Part shown: positions 22,452 to 33,422 of the stretch, one piece after another
Layout: every line of letters starts with the position of its first letter
Position numbering within the stretch: the first letter of the stretch is position 1
Notes under the pieces: model-generated
What the model saw: the letters and a program-made list of their open reading frames with translations, nothing else
Database searches by the model: none
What the model was told of the DNA's origin: nothing
Position numbers and translations under genes: made by a program
From: Vicia villosa
Taxonomy: Eukaryota; Streptophyta; Magnoliopsida; Fabales; Fabaceae
Direction of reading: 5' to 3'
Length of the DNA: 64,000 nt
Assembly (NCBI RefSeq): GCF_029867415.1
Contig: NC_081185.1
Location: forward strand, 39,936,766 to 40,000,765

Positions 22452-25109
22452 TGTAATACGGTGAACTGACTTTAAAGAAATGTCGCGGTAAGCAAGAGTC
22501 GCCACCGACTTTTATTTTATCCAATTTATAGAAAGGCTAAAAGAACAGAAAAAAACCTTTAAAAGAAATTGGAGTTCGGGGGGTAATTTATACAAAGGGA
22601 AGGTGTAAGGCACCCTTTGCATCCATGGTTTTCCATGGGCTCTTAATTTCTTAGCTCACTTTGATATGTTTTGAAAATGTTTAGAAATGAAATAAGACTT
22701 TAGCTTGTAAATAAGCATAGCTTTTTGAAGGTTTTTTGAGAAAGGAGTAGAAAAGGATTTAAACTAGAGCAAGCAATTAGGAGCTAATTACCTTAACATT
22801 GTAAAAGACTTCTTTTAGCTTTTCAGGGCTATCCATACCATAGGAGGGTAGGAAGTCCTTTTATTTGGAGGTTGAAGGGTCTTCGTAGTTATCGTTCGCG
22901 ATAAGACTGTCCCTGCCATAGAGAGGGCAGGTAGTCTAAGGGAAGGATAAGAATAGTCATTATTAGGCAACAAAGAGGACACCTCAGCAATCGAAAGGGA
23001 CTATCACATCATCTTTGTAGGCAACCTCGAGGGACGGGATCATATAACCGAACCGAAGGCGGCATCATTGGGACTTATGATCTTTTGTGATGAGAATGAA
23101 CTTAGGGCAACATTTGCTGAGGCGTCCTCGTATCCGAGGGACTTGACTATTCTGCATTGAAAACGCAATAAGGCAACAGGCAACAGGCAACAAAAGGGAT
23201 TACCATAAAATGTGTGGGGGTGCACAATCACGTGATTCAATTCAGATAATTATCTTGGAACTTAGTTATTCTAAGTTCAATTCGAGATTGCACTCCCTAG
23301 AATTACTAACCACGCAGTTATAATAGCAGTTTAAGCGCCTTCAAGGCCAAACAATACAACCCAGGAGCAGTTACAAAATATAGCCATGGGAAAGGGGGAA
23401 AAGCAATAATATAACCCCATAAAACAATGGGTTAAACACAAGTAATAATTAAAGACGAATCGAGTTTAGGGTTATCGAAGTTTTGAGCTTTAACCAGTTG
23501 GTTGACCCTGAAAATCAATGAAGGAAAAAAATAGGAGTGAGTGTAGGAGTAATTCATTGACTATTTAAGGCAAACCCTAATCTTAGGCAAAAGGGAAAAA
23601 TAAAAAAGTAAGATAATATTAAATAAAATAAGGATTCAGAAGCTTAGCTTTTCGATTGATATGGCGCGTAATCGGAGGATCTTGATCGACCCTGAAAATT
23701 TGCACAAAGAAAAGGAATTTTTAGTGTATGAATGATCTAACGACAAACCTCACAAACCCTGACAAGGGCACAAGTTAACTATGGTTAATAAAATAAATAA
23801 AAACCAAATTAATTAATTATTGGTTTTCAACCTAATTAATTAAATCGGCAAAAATAAATTTCCGACTAAATTGTCTAACCCTAGTAAGTATTTTAATCAA
23901 TTAATGAAAATATTAACCTAATTAAAACAATTAAACAAACCAAATTAAATTAATTAATCACTTAAATCAAGTAAAAATTATTAATAATTAAATCAAAGTA
24001 ATTACTTAATTATAAAATAACTATTATTAAAAATAAAATGATTATAATTTTATATAAAAAAAAAGAAATTAAAAGAAGTTTTATATAAAAGATAAATTAA
24101 ATATAATTAGTGTTAAATAAATAAAAATAAAATAAAAATAAAAAACTTAGCTTGCGATCCAGTGTGGGCAAGCGTATGATGACCATGGTGCGCCTGCGTC
24201 CTGTGATCGTTGGATCTCCAAGTGGCAGGATCTGATGGCTGATAACACAAGGTCGCACCGTATGCGTGAGGGTGAGAAGCACCGGATCCAAGAAGAGCCA
24301 AAATCAAGCGCGCGCCCTTTTGATTTTTGAACAGGCCAATCTCGTGATGACACGCAGTCATCTTCCTCGCGAGTGAAGCCTGCAAATTTTGCTACGACTT
24401 TACTACGATTTTGGTTCGTAGCTGATTTACCTTTAAATCAAAAAATGCTACATACACAGAATAAATTTAGCGCGACCCCCTCATCCTGATCGTCCAGACC
24501 TCACGATCGTTATGGTACCTGCAATCGATCCTAATTTTGCCTAACAAATATAATCCCAATTCGAGTACTTTAACCCTAACAATGGCAGATCTTTATACGT
24601 ACGTTCAAACAACAATCAAACTAAACAGAGACTATCACAGCACCAAGATAAGCACATGTATACAATCAAATTACATTAATTATGCATGAATTGATGAAAT
24701 CAAAAAAATCAAGAACCATGTAAATATAGGCTATGCATTCGTGAACAAGAACCTGTTAGCATGTGCAAAGGCTTTGGGCTCGATCAAGGAACTTCAAGGA
24801 ACGTGTCTATGCCTTCATATTTCTTTGAATCAATCTCTAACTCCAAAATGAATTTCAATTTTTTCTCCACTTGAATGCACTCGGGTAAGGTTCTTGTGGC
24901 TGCCAAAATCCGTCCTTAGGGTCTGGAATGAATATGTATATATAATGGAACGAATTAGGGTTATAAAACTAGGGAATATCTTAGTGAATCTTTGATTTTC
25001 CATGGAAAAAATTTGATTGGAAATTTGTTTGTAAAAGCTTCTTAAATTGGCCAAATCTCAATATCTTCCAATTAATCTTGTAGAGCACGAAGTTATATTG
25101 GTAATATGC
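22452..25109 (-). repeat. Element B 3' LTR, part distal to the insertions
   Basis: It aligns with 56879-59462 of the 5' LTR. By eye they differ by a few percent, plus about 74 bp present here (near 22800-22870) and missing from the 5' LTR. It breaks off after ...GGTAATATGC, where element E starts. Open frames in it are also open in part in the other LTR but have no protein-like character. Confidence 0.88.
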
Positions 25110-25658
25110 TGTCGCTACCGCGAAAAATAGATCAGAGTCTCCACTAATATATTTATCCCATCAAGGGAAAGGAATACCAGGAAACCTAACTCAGAATAAG
25201 AACAAGGTCTTTCGACCAGAGAATAGGGTACGGGAGTCGGTTACGCAAGGGGAAGGTGCTAGCGCCCCTCACGCCCATCGTACTCGATGGTATCCACCTA
25301 CGTTTGTTTCTATCTAAAGGGTGTAATCTATGTCTAAAACCTAAATGTGCATGAATGCAAAAGAAACACGGGGAAAAGAAGGAATTATTTACAAGTGTGC
25401 TCGCTTAGGCTCCGCGATGCTCGACCTTTGGAGACTTATACGCCTAATTCTGGACTGGACTTAACTTGTTCTTAGCAGCAGAATGAACTTGGGTTTGTGT
25501 TTTTTATGTAACTACATGATGAACAAAACCCAATACAAGGTTTCGCACCACTTCATTACTTTGTTTTAATTCGAGCTTTTATTAAGTGTTTTGAGTATTT
25601 TTGGTTGGGTATTTTTTAAAGGGATTTACTTTGCGATTTGAATCACATAAAAATGTAT

Positions 25659-25818
25659 AATGATCGAGAAACAGATTAGGGAATGAATCCCACTCATTTC
25701 TCTCCCATTATATAGTGATCGAGAAACAGATTAGGGAATAAATCCCACTCATTTCTCTCCCACTAAGTGATTGAGAAACAGAATAGGGAATAAATCCCAC
25801 TCATTTCACTCCCACTTT
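25659..25818. repeat. Three direct repeats of about 50-57 bp
   Basis: Each unit reads GTGAT(C/T)GAGAAACAGA, then GGGAAT(G/A)AATCCCACTC, then ATTTC(T/A)CTCCCA. The inner GGGA...TCCC can pair. Confidence 0.85.
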
Positions 25819-26683
25819 TAGTAAGGTGTGATTCGTATCTCGATTTATTAGTGTTTTAATGTTGAAAAGAAAGAAAGGAAATGCACAAGGGAGACTAGCC
25901 TATTTCTCTAACCTAAGTGTTATTCTAAGTCTAATTCTAAAGTTAACATACTAATGGAATATATTCTAAAAGGAGCTACAAATGATACTAACAAAATGGG
26001 CCATAATTATGGCAAAAAACAAGTAACAAAATCACACAACAATTATACGAAAATAACATGGAAATGGTACGAAAGAAATAAAATAAGTGATCCAAAAATT
26101 AGCCTAAAAATATACTACTATTTTTATGAGTTTTTATGGGTTAAAAGAATTCTAATTCAAGCCTAAAATATACTAAAAATCTATTAACCCAAAAACTAAC
26201 ATTTTTTATTATTTTCTATGTAATTTTTTATTACCTAAAAATCAAACAAAAATTATGATTCTAAATGTTATTATTACCTAAACATCTAAAGATAAAATTA
26301 TGATTTTCATTACTTTTTATCATCTAAAAAAATATAGAACAAAACTATGTCAAAAATCTAAATTTATCATGAAATAATGGGCCCAGGGGGGTGAATTGTT
26401 GAAATCAGTGTAAGCCAAATAATGGCGCTAGGCCCAAACAGCAGTGGCCCAGGATAGTTTTTGTTCAGTTTCTTCATGGATACCAAAAATGGGGGTTGTG
26501 ATGGACTTCCAAGGGGGTGTACAACGTGGCAGGCCGAAGGTTTTGTCTATGATTCACTATTCACATTTTTTATTTTATAAAAAATATATATTAAATTAAA
26601 AATAAAATTAAAGAGAAAAGAGGGCTTTAGGGTTTACTTGTGACGCATCAACTTTCAGGGCTCACCTTCTTCTCTTCTCAGAC

Positions 26684-27119
26684 GTGAAACGGCCGCATCT
26701 CCCTTTTTTTTCTGATGAATTTCGACGGCGCTACCACACAATCACCTCCATCTCCGCCTCACACACTTCTCTTGTCTCCCTTGTTCATCCCTCCGTCGTG
26801 AATCAGAAGGCACCGCGACGTTATCTCATCCTCCGTTCACAATCTCCCTTATCTCCAATTTATCCTCACCTTGACTTCGATGCATACAAATTCATACGAA
26901 AGTAAACACGAAGAGATGCTCCGATGACGATTCAAAGACGTCGGCCATTAGAATTCAAGGTAATCATCCGTGTTGTTCTTTTGCTTGTTCCCTCTGATTT
27001 GCGTTTCTTCTTCTTCTTGAATCAATCTCCTTCTCTGTGTTCTTAATGATTTAATCGCAATGTTGTTGTGGTTGCGATGTGATGATGATTGACGTGTGTT
27101 GTTGTTGGTGTTTTTGCAG
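26684..27119 (+). other. Gene-start-like segment on the antisense strand of LTR E
   Basis: On the plus strand a 73-codon ORF (26684-26905) follows a CT-rich leader. A consensus donor (CAAG|GTAATC, intron from 26960), a T-rich interval and an acceptor (TTTTTGCAG, ending 27119) then mark a possible 160-bp intron. The following 400 bp are purine-rich. This resembles the 5' end of a plant transcription unit running opposite to the element. It could be a captured host fragment, an antisense LTR transcript, or chance. Confidence 0.35.
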
Positions 27120-28915
27120 AGAGAATGAAAGTGCGATGGAGATGATGCTGAGATGAAGGATGGTGTTCTTGGAGGTTGATTGAAGAGGTGAAGATCTGGT
27201 TGAAGGTTCCGAACTCAGAGGAGAATGGAGAGAATTTGTTATAGGTTTCTGATGTAGGTTGAAGATGAAGATTATGGATTGTGAAGAGAGAAGAAGATGA
27301 TGATGAAAGGTCCAGAAGATGGTGGAGGATGAGGTGAAAGTGGTGACTATGATAAAAATGGTGGAGATGGCGTGAAGATGATGATGCTGAATGGGAGAGA
27401 AGATGAAGGTTGAAGTATGAAGGTGGAGGAAGAAGGTTAATGGTGATTTGAATGAAGTTTGAAGATTGTGAAGAGAGAAGAAGATGATGATGGAATGAAT
27501 GTATGAAAATGGTTAAGATGAGTGAAGTGAGAATGGAGAAAGTGGCGTAGACTTGAATTGTGGAGGGAAATTCTGTTATATAGATTTAATGAGAGGATGT
27601 GAGCCATTGGATTAGGGGGAGTTTGTTATGAGATTAAGGGTGTGGATTGGATTAGTTGTGGAGTTAGTTTTTTCCTGTTATGTGAGTTATGAATTTGTAA
27701 TTGAATCAGTTAGGTTTCTGTTAGGTGGTTAAGAGTGAGTTGGCAACAATTACAATTCTGTTTTGGTTGTTATGATTCAGTTAATGGTTATGTGAAGTAT
27801 GGTTCTAGGTAGGTTATGTTAGAAGGTTAGAATTTTGTATGTTAATGGTAAGTATGTACAGTTAACATGTGAACTGTATGGGTTTTATTGAATGATGCTG
27901 ACACTGTGTGGTTGACAATTGTTGAATCTGAATGTTGCAGGTCTATTGTATGAATGTATGTTGAAATGTATGGTTTTAATGTGAATTGGGTCTGATTTGT
28001 CAATGTATGTACAGGGATGGCTGTAAGTTCATGGAAACAATTGGTGAGCAAAGCTTTGGCCAAGTTTGGAAGAAGATCAGCATGAAGTTTTAGGATCAAA
28101 GAAGAACATAGGCTTAGGAATTTTAGAATTAAGGAATTTGATGTAATGGGAATGATTGAAGTTGTAATGGTAATGAAATTGTAACAAACATGTAACCTTG
28201 CGGAAACTTGAAATGATATTTGATATTTTTGGTCTCATTTTTCAAGTAATGAGAAATTTCCCTCCATTCTTTGATTTTCCATGTCCTTTCCACCTTAGTG
28301 TAATGCTCTTGTAATGGATTTTGAAATGGTCCCTCTATATTTGAATGGACCTATGGTGCAACCAGCGACTGAAACAAAGTCAAATTGTGATCCCTTGAAT
28401 GCTTTAAGTCCCTTTCTCTTTCAAATTTAAATATTCCTCCACTTTCTTCAAGTGTTTGTATTGGTAACAGGAAGATACATTTAGATGAATCAGACCAACG
28501 CTTGTAGTTGATTAATTCATCCAAATGAGTCAACGATCTAGGCCAAACCATGGAATCATAGCAAAGTCCCCTGACCAAGTGCACATGAACTCAAGAAGCT
28601 TAATAAAGAAATCCAAGAGATCACCACGTACATAGGGAAATAACCCTAAGCCAAGAAATCCATCTGATCAAGCAATCTTTGAATGACTGAGCCCTCAACA
28701 TCCTTTGATCAAGTGCAAGACACCCTTCTTGAAGAAATAAATAACCTTGTGCCAACATCTATGCAAAAACTCAATTCATTCCACGCTCCCTGATCCCGTG
28801 TTTTTAGATGTTAATGATGCATGAGTTATGTTCATGCCCTAATGGACAGATGCATATGGATGAGAAGCCTAAGCCAGTTAGAAATAAATAGATGGGCAAA
28901 TTTTGGGGTGCAACA

Positions 28916-28928
28916 GCTGCCCCTATTT
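28916..28928 (-). other. Polypurine tract of element E
   Basis: The minus strand reads AAATAGGGGCAGC directly before TGTTGCACC. The same tract follows the E LTR fragment ending at 43508. Confidence 0.8.
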
Positions 28929-29198
28929 AATCGCCTTAAACCTGAAGGTGAGATTGGCGTTAGCCTTTCGAACATTCGAGGTATAAGAAGATTAAATACC
29001 AAAGTACCAGAAAATTTGGACCCCAAGTAATAAATGGATGTTTTTTTGGGATGCCTCCGCTTAACAAGCTTCGACACGTTACAGTATGATATTCCCGTAG
29101 GATTTCCTCGAAGGAAAGAAGAATTGATGATGCCTATATGCAACTGGCAGGTGCAAGAGATTGATTTGTCGTGACACTTTTTCTGGCGAGTATATGAC

Positions 29199-29715
29199 AC
29201 ACGTCCACAACACAAGGGTTGGGACACTTATGACTCGTAAGTCGGGAACTAACGACTCTACGGCCGGAAAGAAAAAGATTCACAACACGAGGATTGAAAA
29301 ACTGAAGACTCGGGGGTCGAAAAACAAAGGATTCGCAACACGAGGGTTGGAAAACTGACGACTCGAGGGTTGGAAAGCAAAGGATTCACAACACGAGGGT
29401 TGAAAAACTGATGACTCGAGGGTCGGAAAGCAAAGGATTCACAACACGAGGGTTGGAAAACTGACGACTCGAAGGTCAGACAACATGAGGGTTGGAAAAC
29501 TGATGACTCGAGGGTCGGAAAGCAAAGGATTCACAACACAAGGGTTGGAAAACTAATGACTCGAAGGTCGGAAAGCAAAGGATTCACAACACGAGGGTTA
29601 GAAAACTGATGACTCGAGGGTTGGAAAGCAAAGGATTCACAATATAAGGGTTGGAAAACTAATGACTCGAAGGTCGGAAAGCAAAGGATTCACAACACGA
29701 GGGTTAGAAAACTCA
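29199..29715. repeat. 53-bp tandem array in the 3' region of element E
   Basis: About nine units, each made of two half-units that share GAGGGTYGGAAA (as in GAGGGTTGGAAAACTGATGA and GAGGGTCGGAAAGCAAAGGA). Some units are shortened by loss of one half. Placement just inside the 3' LTR is the hypervariable 3' UTR known from Ogre elements, a documented source of satellite DNA. Confidence 0.88.
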
Positions 29716-32700
29716 CTAGATGTATGCCGATAACCATCGTTCTTGAACGGGGAGGCCTAATCAACACTAGACCTGACCAAGAGACGCCCATAATCATGGG
29801 ACTTGAAAGAGATGCCAATAATCATTAGACTTGACTAAAGAAGACCTGTAATGACTATACTCTACTAGGGATGTTAATGAACACTGGATTTGAAAGCGAT
29901 GTCAATAATCATTGGACTTGACTGCAAGAAGACTAGTAATGACTAGACTCAGTTAAGGGGCGCCAATAAACATTGGACTTTCAAGAAAGCATAGATGCTT
30001 GCGGAGTGCAAGAGCTACATGACTCCCACAAGACAAAGGCGGGGTGTAACTCTTCAAGAGTGGCAATCATTCGAATTGCCACACACCAAGTATGGTTATC
30101 CAAATGATCGAGAAATGAGATGGGTTGAATGCTCACCCTCATTCACACTCTAATCTGCATGCAACATACGGGTAAATAACCAAGGCAAACTTGCAAGAAG
30201 CAAGAGATATCCCTTATGCAAAAGGCAGTAAGGGGACTCACAAAAAGTAAGTACAAAGAGAAGACTGGTGATGACCAGAATCTACTAGATGATGCCAGTA
30301 AACATTGGAGTTTGAAAGAGGTATTGTTACTTGGGGCATAAGAACTACATGGTTCCCTCAGGCCAAAAGTCGGGGTGTAATTCTACAAGAGTGACAATCA
30401 TTCGAATTGCCACACACAAAGTATGGGTTATCCAAACGATTGAACTCAGCAAATGGGAAATAACCAAAGAGACAATGACCTTGACGAAGACTGACTCTGT
30501 ATCCAATCCACACTGAAGAGAGAAAATGATACTTCTTCTGGGGATATATTACTTTTTCTTGTGTAACATATGTGAACTTGGCTTATGCATTGATGCATGT
30601 TTGAATTTTCCATGGCATAATTCTCCATATCTATGGGAATGCTACGCATTTTTGTATATGAAATGTGAATGTGATGATTACTATATGCAGAGATAACAAG
30701 GGCCCTTTAGAGAATATCGCACTGACTTGTCGATCGAGCTTCGTCTCTGACCTCGGGAAAGGTAAACACCAAGGAGAATCCTCTTAGTGTTTAGAACTCT
30801 GTGGGGGTGCCAATCTTTCAAGATATTGGACTTTAACTTGCAAGATATACTTCTTCTTTGGTCGACTTAAAGAATAACTTATGACTTCTCACTACGTGCC
30901 ATTGTTTGGAGAATTTTCAGCTTGAGGAGATTCCCTTAATTCACCATGTTGGGGATGAGAAACCTTAACGAGGAACCCTTGTTGGGAGGATTGGAACAAC
31001 TCCGAGGAGAAATAAACTCCTATGCTTCGGGAGTGACTTTTCTAGGAGAAATAAACTCCTATTCTTGAGGAATGGAACTTAACTCTCAGGAGAAATAAAC
31101 TCCTATGCTTGGGGAGAGAGTAACTTGCTGGGGAAAAGCATCGTGATACTTCTCCATTATGTGATGGCCAACTGCACCTTACAGGTGGATGACGGTTTCT
31201 TCAATACAAACCAAAAGAGTATGCCCCAAGCTGCCTGACTTGGGAAGATATCTGATTTACGAAGACATTTGCCTCGAAAGGATCCTTACACCACAATTAC
31301 TTGAGAAAATTCTGCCCCAGCATATCCAAGCATTTTGAAACAGTCCCTCCTGATCATCAGACCCTTGAAGAGATTTTTCAGATCTCGACGTAATTGCCCC
31401 AGATTGACTGAATTCTGAGAGAGATGTCTCGACATCACTGCCCCGGATTGATCGAATTCACAAGAGATTCCTCGTCATGATTATCCCTGGTTGATTGATT
31501 TTGAGAGGTCAAACCTCGACTCGATTGCCCCTGATTATGCACATCTTACTAGAATCCTCAAATTCTACTTCTTTTGAAGTCAAACAAACTGTGGAAGCAA
31601 ATTTATCATACTCAATGGAGTCTTCAAACTCTTCCCTCAAGATAGTTTAAACAACACGCATCTACTCAACAGAGTATTCAGACTTCTCCCCTCAGGGTAA
31701 TCAATCAAAGAGTGTATCAACTGATTTTCTCAATGGAGCGTTCAACTATTTCCCCTCAGGGTAACCAACCAAGAACAGTATCAAACTGATCAGGCTCAGC
31801 GGAGTCTTCAGGCACTTGTCCCTTAATGATCAAACAACGAGGGCATCAAACTGCACATGCTCAATGGAGCATCCAAAAAACTTGCTTTGATCTCTGAAGT
31901 GATTGCTTTTTGCTCTACGGAGTTCTCAAGTGTCTTTTACTTTGAGATGATCAAGCTCTTCATGGATTCTCATCATGGAAACTTCTTTGATGTTTAAGTA
32001 AATGTTTTGTATGCAAAATAATGTTGATTATAAGAATGATAATTTAAATGCAAAGCCTATGCTAGTCTTGAAGTTTAAAAACTTTTTATGCAATGAGGTG
32101 GCCACCTCTTGTGAATGAAATGTAAGGCGGGCATACAATACCAATATAGATATGTGTTACGCTTCATTGGGAGTCAGCTAAATGTTATCTCATTGGAGTG
32201 CATCTTCAAAACAATCCCTACTTCAATTAGGACTTTTAAGGGCTGTAACTTGGCCTGGTTCATGGTTTTCAGAAACAAAGGATTTTTAGGCTCAAAATTA
32301 TTTGGTACCCACCCCCTTCGTGATGTTCTCTAGTCCTATATTCAGTTAACTCAACACGAGTGTTCATCCCTCACAAGGAATTTTGAAACAGTTGAGGAAT
32401 CAATGAGGTTTTTTCGGACATGGCAGTCACTCACCTTTTATTCTTCTGATTCGTTATCACACGACTTTGTTCTTGCTTTATTTTCACCATCCTTTTTCTA
32501 TTTATTGCTATATTTTTATTTCATCCTTTTTTTTGCCATATTTTTTTTCTTCCCTTTTTTTTTGAACAAGTCGTGTGACCTCGCATTGGCTTTGATTCGT
32601 TGGAAGTGATTGCGACTGCCTCATTCCATGATTGACGAAGAATTACCATTGTGGCATCGTCATCATTTGTCCTCTTGGTAGGTGAAGGATAACCATCACG

Positions 32701-33422
32701 GTTTTGACTCTCCTCAACCTTTTGAAGGATAACCATTGTTGTATCCTTAGATGCATATCATTTGTGAGTTTTGAACACTTGATCAAGTTAAATGAACACT
32801 ACCCTGCCCCAGGGTTAAGATTAAAGGTTTTTTATGATTAGAAAAGAAACTCCTAATTCAAGGCTCAAAGGGGTTAAAAAGGGTCTATCTCCCTTATATC
32901 TCCGGTGTTTGGGGATTTGAAGCAATGCCTGTACATCATCAGCAGGGTTTTATTCAAAAACACACAATTAGGGATTTTTGCATTTTTATTGTCATCATCA
33001 TTCTCCCTCCGCTCGTTGCCTAAGCAAGCGATTAGTAAAAATTGGTATCATAATGCCAAAACATTTTTTTATGAGTGAAAACGAATGGATTACTTCAACA
33101 CAAACATATACAATGTATTATGGTTTTCATTCAAAAATTAACAAATTTTTACATGCTAGCAATGCTTAAACAAACAATGAAATGTTACAAATGAGAATGC
33201 AATAAAGATCTTAAATGAATGTCATTTTTTAGGAGACTTGACTCCGTATGGACTTATTGCTCTCGAATGCCTTTTGCAGTTTTAATACCCCATCGAGACT
33301 TCAATTTGTGCATAAAACCTCTTGGAGTGGATTTGGTTGTTCTGAAATCAGCGAGGACCTGAACTTTGCCCTTAAATGTCTTATGATCTTCATTAAATGG
33401 CCAGGTGCCCCAGCATGGTCGC
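29716..33422 (-). other. Element E 3' internal region
   Basis: I see no convincing coding sequence. There are three hairpins AGGAG-AAATAAA-CTCCT at 31005-31021, 31044-31060 and 31088-31104. They have the same loop as the hairpins in A and C but different stems. The stretch 32790-33010 matches element C's 19150-19400. The last 170 bp on the minus strand may be a short remnant of coding sequence, but I cannot identify it. Element F interrupts at 33423 after GTCGC. Confidence 0.6.

Larger units (their letters stand above)
25110..28915 (-). repeat. Element E 3' LTR (3.8 kb)
   Basis: In element orientation it starts TGTTGCACCCC, as expected beside an Ogre PPT, and ends GCGACA. It holds the Ogre terminal hairpins with altered stems (25275-25290), a triplicated block at 25659-25818, an A/T-rich stretch (25930-26350), a plus-strand intron-like structure (26684-27119) and a GA-rich stretch (27130-27560). 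Short plus- and minus-strand ORFs here show no protein similarity I recognise. Confidence 0.82.
25110..33422 (-). mobile_element. Element E: Ogre-like, 3' LTR and 3' internal region
   Basis: The LTR at 25110-28915 has TGTCGC...CAACA ends in plus reading, followed by a PPT and a 3' internal region to 33422, where element F is inserted. Gene sections and the 5' LTR are not in the window. A second, shorter copy of the LTR end plus internal start lies at 43345-45000. E sits in B's 3' LTR. Confidence 0.8.

Noticed and set aside
22452..25109. Solo LTR of an Ogre element
   Set aside because: Its missing part resumes at 45001, and the GATAG duplication pairs it with the LTR ending at 60475.
29199..29715. 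CRISPR-like array
   Set aside because: The units are continuous and diverging, with no unique spacers, and lie in a plant Ogre 3' UTR.
32403..32609. Hydrophobic plus-strand ORF suggesting a small membrane protein
   Set aside because: It comes from a T-rich tract, where Phe and Leu runs are expected, inside non-coding E sequence.
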